NCBI GenBank assembly: GCA_905221605.1
Contig: CAJNDS010002658.1
Coordinates: forward strand, 186,001-250,000
Length of the DNA stretch: 64,000 nt
From: Symbiodinium natans
Lineage: Eukaryota > Sar > Dinophyceae > Suessiales > Symbiodiniaceae
Direction: 5' to 3'
Shown here: piece after piece, positions 47,441 through 58,640 of the stretch
Numbering within the stretch: position 1 is the stretch's first letter
Layout of the letters: each line of letters begins with the position of its first letter
The notes under the pieces: generated by a model
The model's database searches: none
The model's input: only the letters and a program-made list of their open reading frames with translations
What the model was told of the DNA's origin: nothing
Position numbers and translations under genes: made by a program

Positions 47441-50400
47441 GGCCTCCGTCGGCCGAGCCGGCATGATGTCGATAGAGGAGGCCAGGTGCTCATGGTGCTC
47501 TCCACGTGTTAACCGCTTCTGCTCTGAGCAAATGCTCTCCGCAAGTCGCTATAGTCGCTCCAAGCGTTGCGCGCAGGTTGCGTCGAAGCCGATGGCAGCA
47601 CGGAGCCCAGGTGTCAACACTCCGCGCGTTGGGAACGTTTGGGAACCTGCGATCTTGAGACGTTGAGACATTTGAGACTGAGAATCCGAGGAAAGAAGTG
47701 CAGCTGCCAAGGCTCACATGGCTCACCAACACCGTCCAGATGTTCGCATGGTCTCCCCAGTGCCAGTGCCAACGTCACCACGAAACCCCCGACTCTGTCG
47801 AAGCTTTCAATCGACTCCTGGGATATCGGTGCCTGTAACTTTCTTTCGCGCCGGGGTTGTCTCCAGGCGGGACACGCAGCTCCAGCAGATGATGCTGCGG
47901 GCGACCAGCCCTTCAAGCTCTCGACTCTCAGTTAGATCGTTAGATCTCTCCTTTTTAGTCTAAGCTGACGGATGCTTCGAACAGAAAACGGAACAACACC
48001 CCAAGCCCTTTAGCATGCATGGGTCTGCATGGCAACAAAATCCATGTAAAGCGTCGGGACCACCTGAAAAGCGACACCCCTTGACATGGGACCCAGCCCC
48101 CGTTACATGCAGTTGAGACGGGCTGCATGCAGTTGCACGCAGCTCTAAGTACTTCCCGTGCCTCCCAGGAATGGGAAGCCATCCGTGCAGCGAACCGGCG
48201 GAAAGAAATCCATCAAATGCAGCATCTTATGAGGCAACGACTTCGTTTCACTTCACGAGCGACGTCTGGCTCAGTCCACCAGTGATTTTGCAGCAAGCCA
48301 ACTTGTGAGCGAATTTGCGCACATCTTGGACTTCCTGTATGCGAGATGTGCACAGGAAGTTGTGGGACAGTTTTTTCACCTCCCTTGGCTCCTTCCCCAC
48401 ATGCTTGGGAATGCCATTCCTGCTTCAATGACTGAAACTCACGCCAGGTCAGTGCGACCTCAACTGATACATCTAGCCTTCTAGCTAGGGCTGTTACGCT
48501 AAGGCCGTGCTGAGCAGATTGGCAAGGATGTCTTGTCTGCTGCATTTTCGGATAATGCCAGAATTCGAGCACTGGCTGTTCGAGGGAGAGGTCCCTACTT
48601 GACAGCAGAATTGACTTCGAGCCACCGCAGGGCCGCAAGAGCCAAGTCAAGCTGCAAATGGCAGATCTAATGGCACCCATAAAAGGCCCATTTTCACTAT
48701 ATTTGTGTGGTGGTATACAGCCCAGCTGCCACAGCTTGTGGGTCTCTGCAGCACATTCCCCTGACTTCCTTTGCACGGCATTTTGCAGTGAAGAAGGCTT
48801 CCTTGCTTCCGCATCCGGTACTCCTACCCCTTTGAGTCCGGAGGGATGTGGGCTTGTAAGTATTGCACCTCGCGCAGAGGTGTTCATGTGGGTCAGGACG
48901 CCGCCAGTTGGAGAAGTTCGGTGGCGTGAAAGGCCCATCCAAGCCTTGCTTGTGACTGCCGCGCTCATGAAAGGCGAACTTGAGTAAGGGTTTCAGTGGG
49001 GCGCGCAGGCTTATCCGGCAAATCCTCACAGGATGAGAAGGGCAAAGGGCCCCAGAATTGCAGAACTCTGGCGAGATGGCCCTGGCTGTCATTTTTCATC
49101 ACTCAACATGAATATGAGGCCGCTCCTCAAGCACTGGGCGGCAGCTTGCACCAACACCCTCGAAAGGACGTGCCACATCATGCCACGCAGCTCCGTTTGT
49201 GTCTGTTGGGTCTGGAGCTGGCCCTTCGCCTAGTTGGAAGATCTCATCACGAGTTCTGCGGAGGAGCTGGCAGTGGAGGACACAGCCTGCATCTCTCGCT
49301 GAGAGCACCGTGCGGGTGAGGGTTGCGCCGTCCCAGCACTGGCCGCGCTTGAGAGGGGTTCAAGATGGTTCAAGCACCCAGTGTGCAGCCGTAGTCTGCA
49401 AGGCAACAGACAATGTTCACGGCAAGTATATCATGTGTGCAGCATGCTGATACGAGAGATTTGTAGTTTCATTGATGTCGCAGGGCAACACTGGCAGTCT
49501 ACTTTTCTTCAAGCCCTTTCCCGAACAGTACTACCAACCAAAGTTTCACACATCCCACGATTTTTCGCAGATTTCGATACATTCCGCTCGACAGGACCAG
49601 GGCAGAGAGTTTTCCCTGTCTTAGGCTGACACTCGCAGAGACTAGCAAGGACTCACTTCTGCAGTACGAACGACAAGCCTCAGATGCTCGGATCTTCGGC
49701 AGCGGCCAGGCGACGGCCCTTTTTTCATCTGACGCTCGTGATGACTTGTACCTTGATACCTTGAATCCGAAGGGCCCCGGGGCTCAGAATGGACAGGCGC
49801 TACCTTCAGCTGCGCCTTGGCTTCCCAGAAGAGGAGGGAGGCCTGGCACGGGACACGGAGTGGACACGGTGCCTTGACGACTTGACGATGGCGTGTGTTT
49901 CGCGTGTGCCTCGTGGTTGTGGCAGGTGTACTGGATGGGGGGGAGGTTGCGGAGGCGCCTTCCGAATCCCTATGACCTGCGGCCCCTGCCCCCCCTCTTC
50001 GCCTTCAAATGATCAGCCCCTCTCCTCCAGGTGTCCCGTGCGTCCAAGCCCGGGAATCTGAAGAGAAAGCAGGCACCACTTGTGAGATCCATGTCCATCC
50101 AAATCTCAAAGTACAGCTCAAATCTTTTGGCAAGAAACAACTATATTGCATATGTATATATATAGGCATATACATAGTAGTACATGCGTGATCATGATGC
50201 GGGTTATGCTCTGCCTTGGCCGGCGCAGGATGACCTCTTGCCCAGCCCCTCTGCCCGCAGAAGGCTTTGGCGGGCTCAGGCCCGGTCCCGTCTCCGTGGC
50301 TCTGTGGGGGCTCTGTGGGGCTTCTTCATTGGCCTTATGACGAAGACTCAAGGAACCAGTGAGCCATGCGAACCTGTTTGCACTTTTGCCTGGGTGAGCT

Positions 50401-50674
50401 GCAACTGAGATATGCTTCTAGCATGCGAATTTCCCCACTTAACTTAGCCCTTACCATGTTTAACATAGTCAATTCATGGCCCTTTCGTGCGGCCCCAAGT
50501 CAAACCCTAGACATAATCTACTCGCAGTCTCAAAGCCAAAGCGCCATGGCATTGGATCGCGGGGCGGAAATCCCAGTGAATCCCAATGTCACCAAGCACC
50601 TTGCCGCAACAACGTTTTGCAGTATTCTGAGTGGCTGATAGGAAGAACTCTCCATTTCTCTTGCTCATGACACC
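47441..50674. other. No confidently assigned gene; possible Rab tail exons
   Basis: At 47718-47960 (+) a Pro/Ser/Arg-rich frame could be the C-terminal tail of the Rab gene or noise. Between 48000 and 50600 only short frames occur. Near 48860-48985 a + frame (AEVFMWVRTPPVGEV) has coding character but cannot be joined to anything. Confidence 0.3.
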
Positions 50675-52006
50675 ATGAGTCACCTGAGGTATGGCGTGGC
50701 TGTTTCCTGGGACAAGGTCGGGACTTGGAGTGGAGCCCAAGCCCGTGAAACTTCATTAACAAAAGGAGCTTGAGCCCAAACTCCCTGATGCCAGGGCATG
50801 CATGCTGTAGATGTGGATCTGCAAGCCGTCATCGTGGACCAGAAAGGCGCCCAAGTCTCAGATCCTTGGGGGCCATCTTCGCGAGCAGTAGGTCTTCAGT
50901 AGGTTCTGTATGCCTTGCTTGCGTGAACGCGCTTGTTGGGCTTGCTCTTTTAGGTCATCGTCGACGCAGCGTACTACAACAACATGAAAGCTTTGAGGCG
51001 CCTCACTCTTTTGCACATTTTTTCTACGGGCATTCTTCGTGTTGGAGTGCTGCTGCACGGTAAGGTGTGTGACGCACTCCGGAGATGAGCAAACCGGAGA
51101 GAAGACCGGCATGGATGAAACCGTGTGGGTCATGTGTCCTGGAAGCAAGCAGAAGGACAAGTACGCCAACTGCTCCATATGGAGCACATCATAGTCATAG
51201 TGATACATATGTTAAAACCATATTCATAGCCATAGTAATAACCACAGCAACCCTAATTACCACAACAAACAGTACTACCTAGAGAGGTCAGCTGTGATTG
51301 CTTTGTATGCGATGGCAAAGAAAAGCTGCTGCCAAGGATGCCCAGGGTCCCTGCGGAGGCTCTGGGTCCAACTAGGGAGGGGCCTGCTCTCTTGCGCCGA
51401 GAGTTTGGGACTTCCTTTGCGGGTTTAGGGTTTTAGGGTTTTAGGGTTTTTGGGTTTTAGGTTTTTAGGGTTTTTGGGTTTTGGGGTTCTAGGGGTCTTG
51501 GGACAGGTCAAGCTGATTGTCTTCGTGGTGGCCGCGCACAACCGCTTTGGGCTCAGTCGAAACTCGAATCAGGGCAGAACCTTTGGCTCTGCCTCGTGCT
51601 ACGGACTCACACCCGGTAAGTCTCAGGTGGGCAGCTCAAGGATGTGACAAACGGCCTCCTTCATGTGCTGGAGGATGTTCCTGGCAACGAGGTTGCGCCG
51701 CCTGCCCGAACCTGTCTGATGTCTGGCGGGTGCGAAAGCAGCCCTCCCTCTTAACGCAGCTGCCTACTGGTTGCGTGCAACTATGATAAGGAGCTTTCGG
51801 ATGGATCGGACTGCCAAAGAATGTGATGCAGCCGCGAGCCGAGTGTCTCAGGGCCAACCCCTTGCCAAGCATCCAGCGGCCATCATGCCATGATGGCCAA
51901 GTCATCTCCCTTGCACCTTTTTGCCCTCGCTTCAAGAAGTTGATAAATTGCATATACATAGACATATATATATATATCTTTATTTGATATATTGTACAGT
52001 ATATAC

Positions 52007-52038
<32 letters not shown>

Positions 52039-54330
52039 GAGTAGCTTGTAGATTATATACTATGGCAAGTTGAGGTCTTCATGATGATCCGCTCCAACGC
52101 CGGGGATTGGAGCCTCCATGTGCTGGACGAGCCCGCCCAACCAGGCCCTGCACTCCTCCGCTGGAGAATGGGATCTCCTTCAGATTTCACCCGCCTTTCC
52201 TTTCCAACCCGAAAAAGCCCCTAAAACCCCTAAACCCTAAGCCCCCCTTAAGTAGACCCCTAAGCCCTAAAACTCCTAGACCCCTAGGCCCCGGAAAGCC
52301 CCAAAGTGTCGTGCTTGGGGAGTCGTCTCCTCTCGTCAGGTCGGCACTTCATGGACATCCTGGAGCCCACGCTGGGGAACTTGATCCGTGCGCAGATCCC
52401 TGGTGCGCCGAAGCGCCAGAAGGCCTTGTGTGTCATCTTTCGTGCATGATTCGGCCTAAGAGGGGGATATTCGGATGTTCAATATTGATAGCAAAGTATC
52501 ATGAAACTGTGATGCGAATATGTATGCTTATGTATGATATGGCCGGCGTGACATTCGAAAGCGTCCGCGGTACAGGTGGCCTTCGCCATGGAGAAAGGGT
52601 CAATGGTTGAGCTCCCGCCGCTGGGACGCGTCTACTGTACCCGTTGCCATGTTTTTGTGCCTTTGCGGGCTCACTGAGACTGCTAAGCTGCTATAAGCTG
52701 CTAAGGCAGACCTCAGACGTGGGCAAAATCAAGGCCGGCTTGGGCTGGGATGTGAAAGCCGGACCTGGGCCAGATGTAGACTTGGCCTCTTCGCCGCAGC
52801 GAGAATCTGAGAAGTGAAGGGACCCCCCACGCGCTCCATATGAAGTTTTTGTTCGCGTGGTGAAGAATTCTGATGAAGCTGAGGATGTGTCCGTGGTGTT
52901 TTTCGCAAAAGACGGGCGGGACCTGGGAGCAGTCTTCTTCGGAGAGCAGGATGCTGTAGCCGCTGCAAGAGAACCTCACGAAGCTTGCGCTAAGTCCGAC
53001 ACCCGACTCTCTAAGCCACCAGCACCGAGAAGTATGAAGTCTGATGAAATTTGCGGTGAGGAGAAATATGGGGTTGTGCACAGCGGGGACAATTTGACAG
53101 GCAGGGGCTGAAGAGATTCCCATGGCATCAAGCGATGGAGCAGCTGGTTTTCTATACCATATGTAGTACGTGGTTCAGCTAGATCTCTTAGATCTCTTCT
53201 CATCCTGCTCTGATTGCATGTAGATTCCAAAGTCTTGCCAATCTTGCCACACGGTTTTCCCCTTTGCGCCTGGAGACAGCTCTCGTGACTCGAAGAGTCG
53301 GCTATTGGAGCTGCGCTCCGCACCAAAAGCGGACTACTGCAATTCGAGAAGCGAGTGTCGTCGATGCTTGTGCAGGTGAAGGGAGTGGAGATGACGAGGT
53401 CATAACCGTGGACTTGGCAGCTTTGCCCGACACCGTCACGCAGCAGCTCAATTGCAGTAGTCCGCACAGCTGCAGTGTCATGCAGAAAGCTTCGTGTGGA
53501 GACTTGCCTCCACGTGTCATGTGAGTCGTGCCTGAGTTGGACCAGGATGGTTTTCTCAGTGAACATTTATACCCCCAACATCACCTTTGACAGAGTCTCC
53601 AATGCCTACTGCCGCATGTGCAGCCAGGACCCACGAAAAATTAGGAAGTCCTTGTGCGACTAACTTCTGAAACCTGCGTGTCGCGTTCTGTCGCAGGACG
53701 GCACCGAGCTGGCGCGGTACGTCCTGCGGGAGGCCCGAATTCGGAAAGTGTTTTCCAGTCGCTCTGAAGCCTCTAAGACATGCTACTGTACTGTGCTACT
53801 GTAGGCATTGTGAGATTCGCTAGCGAAATGACGCCCCACTTGGCCCGGAGTTGCTGGACTCTAACGTGAGGCAAGGGGTGAAACTGGTCTGCTCATCGCC
53901 CGGCTGATGCGCGAGCCTGGGCCTAGCCGCTGGGGCTTCCAGGCAAGCCATGCTGTCGTTTGAAAGGCTGTGTTATGCTTAAGCACGTTTGAGCCATATC
54001 GGTAGAGTTACATGGCTCGCCCACCACATGCCCCCTAGTTTTCTTGCCAGTTCTTAGACGAGCTCGGAGAGTTTCCACAGCTCGCATCCCGCATCAGTCG
54101 CGCAGGCCGTCGGAACTTTCTGCAAGGGCCGCACCTGGAAAGACTCTCTGAGGGTCGCTTAGCAGCAGCGGTGATGGTGTTGGTGTGAAGAGCTGTGGAT
54201 AGCTGTGGCATGCTTTGGCAGCGATCAGTTTCTTTGCTGAGGACATGGGCCCGCTGGTTCAATCCACAGCGCGCCAAGTACAGATGCTGACGATGCAGCC
54301 ACGTGGTGTGAATTTTGCTTTCCTGCCTTT
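50675..54330 (+). CDS. Double TerD-domain protein, many small exons
   Basis: Two TerD domains (calcium-binding stress-protein family, best known from bacterial tellurium resistance) follow one another. Domain 1 exons: about 50675-50720 (RYGVAVSWDK), about 50811-50850 (DVDLQAVIVDQKG), 50954-50997 (DAAYYNNMKAL), 51065-51150 (THSGDEQTGEKTGMDETVWV), 51507-51550 (VKLIVFVVAAHN), 51627-51691 (LKDVTNGLLHVLED). Linker: 52340-52422 (HFMDILEPTLGNLIR) and 52576-52629 (VAFAMEKGSMVELPP). Domain 2: 52717-52784 (KAGLGWDVKAGPGPDVDL), 52884-52949 (DVSVVFFAKDGRDLGAVFFG), 53064-53100 (YGVVHSGDNLTG), 53376-53442 (GDDEVITVDLAALP), 53546-53627 (VNIYTPNITFDRVSNAYCR), 53697-53732 (DGTELARYVLRE), about 54103-54155 (TFCKGRTWKDS). 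The HSGD-x-x-TG, DDEVIxVDL and acidic Asp/Glu calcium-site residues are present in both. GC donors occur at 52423, 52785, 53101 and 53733, GA at 52950. The function in dinoflagellates is unknown. Confidence 0.8.
51423..51495 (+). repeat. Degenerate TTTAGGG telomere-like repeats
   Basis: About ten GGGTTTTAG / GGGTTTTTG variants in tandem inside an intron of the TerD gene. Confidence 0.75.
51955..52045. repeat. (AT)n-rich microsatellite
   Basis: TATATA tracts around 51965-52040, inside an intron of the TerD gene. Confidence 0.8.
52203..52295 (-). repeat. Degenerate CCCTAAA telomere-like repeats, opposite strand
   Basis: CCCCTAAA and CCCTAAG variants in tandem, the complement of the array at 51423-51495, also within an intron of the TerD gene. 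Confidence 0.7.
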
Positions 54331-56379
54331 GCAGGCTACAGGGTCATTTGCAATAGCCCGTGTAGCATGTTTTGTTTCAAGCTTCGTGTAATGAGCATGT
54401 TTTAGCTTTTTTTGGTTTCTTTTCAGGTCCACCGCTGACTTGGGTCTCTCCACCGCGGCCGGCTCTCGGGAAAGGCCCATCATGGCCACTGTCCGACCCC
54501 TAATGGGCTGGACTGAGTATATCAGACGACGTCCCTGGACCCTGCACCTCCTTCTTCCTCTTTGTTTTTCTGTTTTTAGGTGGTCAGGCCTTTTGTCGCT
54601 CTCTTGACATTATAGCCTGTATTTCCCGTGGCATTAGAAGCACAAGGACTGTTCACATAGCATGATAATTACAATCTCATAGTGCTACCAAGCGAAGAGA
54701 ACATAATTATAATGAAAGGAAACGAATAACGCGCGCTTGCATTATCATTGTGTTTTAGTATTCACGCGTCTTTTAAAGGCGCGTACACTGTACTTGTTTT
54801 CACGGGCGAACACATGTCTTTTATTATGCCCGTACGAAGCAATACAAGTGAGTGAACTAAATCATAAGTTTACGCATGCATGTAGTGAATGAACGAAACA
54901 CACATAATGAAAGAGCATAAAATTTCAATTGAGACTATATGGAAGTGAACGAAGTGAGTGAACGCATGATTTCTAATTGTAAATTTGGGCCTGTGTATGT
55001 TCCTTCGCTCATACAAAATTCGTGCAATCGTTTCACTCATTTTCAGTTTTATTTCGTTTATTCACTTCCTTTAATATTAAGAGACGAAGAGAGTACGATG
55101 AGCTACGTTTACCAGCGTAAAGAAGTGAAGCGGGTGAATCCAGTGAATGTACGAACGAAATGCACGCCCCAAAAATACTATGAACAAAAGCCTGCATTAT
55201 TTAACCTTTTGTCATATTATTATCGTTATTTGTTATTATCATTATTATTCTTCCTATGCTTTTATTACGGGCTAAAGCACAAAGACCCAACGGTGGGAGC
55301 GAACCACCATGATAGGGAACCCCGCCTGGTGATCAAATCCTGGATTCATAACCTGGATTCTTCTGTACCAACTTTGAGACTTGGATTCATCACCCAGTTC
55401 TTTCTAGCGGCTACAAATGATTTCCTCTTCCAAAATCCTGTCCCAACGTTAAGGTTGTTCGCGACGTGGAGGTAAAGGCGGTGAGAGGTACAGTCGAGTC
55501 GCCTGACACGACGCTTGGCAGAACTTGTGGCGGAGGCCATGGCCTTTTTGTTGCAAAGGTTTGGCATCCTTGGGAGCTGCCTGATGGGGTTCATGGAGCT
55601 TCCAGAATTTGTAGACCAAGTCGGAGCAGACAAGGAAGTCCTGCGCGCTGCAGTGATGCTCCTTGCCGCCTCTCGAGTGCAGGCAAGGCAGCGAATGTAC
55701 ATAGACGCTCGAGAGCGCCACCCTCATGAATCCTAAGTGCTTCATGATGGCTCATCTCAGTTGGACCATCGCCAGGTTTGTTAGTGCAAGGACGTCTCTA
55801 AGTCCCGTTATTGCTTCCCACTGAGGATCCGCGGTTATGTTTCGTGCAAAGTCCTGCGCGCAACAGAAAAAAGGGCCCCCCCTTGCGATTGCAGAAAGTC
55901 TGTGCTCTGCCCTCCAGCGCCGCAAGTCTCAGCGTTTCATCCGATCCGCCTAAGCCATCCTGATGTTCCCCATGCTGGTCTCATTCTAATTTGCCTAGTA
56001 GATGGCAAGGCTAAGCCTGAAAGCCTGTGAATGCAGAGCCCTCTGGTCTTGCCGAGGTGAAGCGTAATTTGATTTAGTTCACGTGTTTTGCATGTGTGTT
56101 TGATGAATGCATGACAGGTCCCCCACTTGTACGATCTGGTTCCTTGGACGCAGGGCAGTAGTGCCACTGTTTAATCCAGTCTCTGTGCTCGTCATGATTA
56201 TTGTTTAGTATGACATGCAGCCGAGGTCGTGGCCCATAGCAGATCTCCGGGCATTTCGGCTTTGGCATGGTGCCTCGCCTTGTTGCGAATCGAGACCTCG
56301 GACGTGAGTGGCCGTGTGTTTTCGTGTGCGAGGTGTAAGACTGTAAGAGCAACCAGCCGAGGCCTTCTGGTGCTGCCCG
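54331..56379. other. AT-rich intergenic region; one possible exon
   Basis: From about 54600 to 55300 the sequence is clearly more AT-rich than its surroundings and has no good coding frame. At 55515-55736 (+) a 73-codon ORF (MAELVAEAMAFLLQRFGILG, then DKEVLRAAVMLLAASRVQARQ) has coding character, possibly one exon of an unidentified gene. Confidence 0.4.
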
Positions 56380-58640
56380 GATCAAGAAGAACGCCGTGCT
56401 TCAGCGGATGGTGTTGGGCAGCCCAAAGGCGAGCAGTTTGGAGCAAGACATGCCCCTGGTCCTGGGATGTACTAGAGCTAACTGTTTCGGCAGATGCAGG
56501 CTATTATGCTTGCTGCCGTCCGAGCCTGAACACGATAGCTACGACATCACGACGCACCATGCAAGCAACGTGATCGTTCAAGTTTGTTTAAACAGATGAG
56601 GTTTGTCTACCGTGGCCAGAGCGCATGGCCGAAGAGCCCGAGCCCCACACAGATCATCTGCTTTGCATGCTTGCTTCGGCACGGCACTAGTTCCTGCTAC
56701 CTGCCCCTAGGTCAAAGCATCGTCAACCATGTGAGGTGCTGAAGGATCGCGTATCTCCTTCAGTTCGATCGGTCATGTCGCAGCCAGTTTGAAAGGATAG
56801 GCCAAGCTTTCTGGCAGACACATTCCGGGTCAGGATCCGGGCGATGAAGTTGTCCAGTCGGCTACCCAAGAGACCACTGACACTAGTGACATGACGTGAA
56901 GTTAAACGCGTGCCGGAAGCCTTAGATCCTTGTTTTTGCCATGAGGCCGTTTGTCCGCGTCACCCAGTACATGGCTCACGGTGGGGTGTCGGGGCTGGCA
57001 TGCAGCCCGCTGCGCCCTTAAGAAAATCCCAGGCTGGTTCCATGCTGGGCATTTGATGCTGAAATCTTTCCAGGCATGACTACCTCTTGACAGCAACACA
57101 GCAAGATGGCTCAGGCCTTCTGCGAGTAATGCACAGGGCGTTTGGGATTCCTTTGGTGGCCTTGGAAGGTGAAGTGCAGCTTTTTCGTGCAGCTGACTGG
57201 GAGGCCGATCCTCTCCTATTGTGTCTCTGAACGTTCCCCGTGCTTGTCATGGCAGGTCGCCTACCAAGACGTTTGTCGTCAAATCCTCAGAAAGACAGCT
57301 CTCGCAGAAAAGACGGGGAGCAACCTAAGTCCCGGCAGCGTGTTCGTCGGGGCACTAAGGTCCCGATGCTCGGCTTGCAGGTCAAAGTGGCGGCTGTGGT
57401 TTGGCCTGGACGGAATGCGTGGACCCGAGGTCGCAAAATTACGCTTCTCTAGGGAAACATATTGAAAGCACTCGCATCCGACTGGAGGCCGTCAGCATCT
57501 CCTGTCTGCTTGCAGTGCAGGCCCCCATTATAGCAGAAGAAATGAAGAGGAAGTCGCAGATACTCGGACCTCTGCACTACCCACTCTTAGTGCAGGTGTC
57601 AGTGAGCTCGCATCTCACTTGCAGGCATTACCTGCTGGGACATAGAAGACGGCAAAGCAACTGCAAGCTTTGCCGAAGGCTCGCGGATCTTCCTAGTCAG
57701 ATGCCTGCATGTACAATGTCTTGTCAAGCCTCCAGATGGCCGTACGGTGACTGCCGTGACCGCAAGTCGCTGCCTCAGCTTCCTCTGGATTTCTTGACGC
57801 GCCAGATCTTGACAAAGTCCTGGAAGACTTTGGAGATATCAGGTTCATCCGAGAAGGTGTTCGTTGCCGGTGCCAATGATGGCCATGCAATCTGGGGTGA
57901 CTTGCGAGCAGGCCGGCCCTTGTTTGCATGTTGGGGAGATATCAAAGCTGTGGATGCGTCTCATTTTCCAGGAGCGACGCCCACCTTGTGGGAGGCCCAT
58001 GAAGGACCCGTGCGGTGTGCCGCGTTCGCAGAAGGCCTGGCAGATCCCTCAGCTGAGCCGATGCTGTTGCAGAAGCCCTCGCTCTTCCTGGAACTTCCAG
58101 AGGCCTGAGCCCCTCAGTCTGTGAGAGGCAGTGCGTCGGGTACCAGCCTTCTGGCCACGGGCGGTGAAGATGGTGCTGTACAAATTTGGGACACGAGGCG
58201 AGGCAGAAGTGAAAGCCCTCATTTGAGATAACACCAATTCATGCTTTTCCATTCAAGCAGGAGGGGCATCATGGGGAATCAGATCTGTCGCAAGACGCCT
58301 GTGATGCTTCGATGGAGGAAGCTTCGAGTTTCGCTGTGCAGATTGAGCTGGCCAGGTGCGCCGCAGTCTTGAGATCAAGAAACGCCAGCAGTAGGAAGTG
58401 TGAGAGTTCAAAGCAGGTTGCTGTTGCAATCTTTTGCAACCGGCGGAGTGCACACGCCGTGGGTGCGCTCTCTTTGGTGAGTTTCTTTGGTCCAGGGAGC
58501 GCCTGTGACGGCGTCGGACATCTGGCTTGGGCTCCTTCCGCTGACAGCACGCCCTTTTCCTGGCATGTGCACAGTCTGACAGATCTGACAGTCGCCCTGC
58601 AGCTGAGCTATGCAGTTATGCTGACTAACAAGTTCCCATT
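56380..58640 (+). CDS. WD40-repeat protein, intron-containing
   Basis: WD40 repeats form a propeller that binds partner proteins. Repeats in small exons: about 57075-57230 (HDYLLTATQQDGSGLLRVM, then GEVQLFRAADWEADP); 57625-57708 (ITCWDIEDGKATASFAEG); about 57739-57780 (PPDGRTVTAVTA); 57850-57925 (EKVFVAGANDGHAIWGDLRAG); 57975-58040 (LWEAHEGPVRCAAF); 58143-58210 (LLATGGEDGAVQIWDTRRG). The GGxDGxVxxWD and GHxxPVxxxAF-like patterns define the repeats. The 5' part (56390-57000) and 3' part (58300-58640; GVGHLAWAPSADS) are less certain. I cannot name the subfamily. Same direction as the neighbouring genes. Confidence 0.6.
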
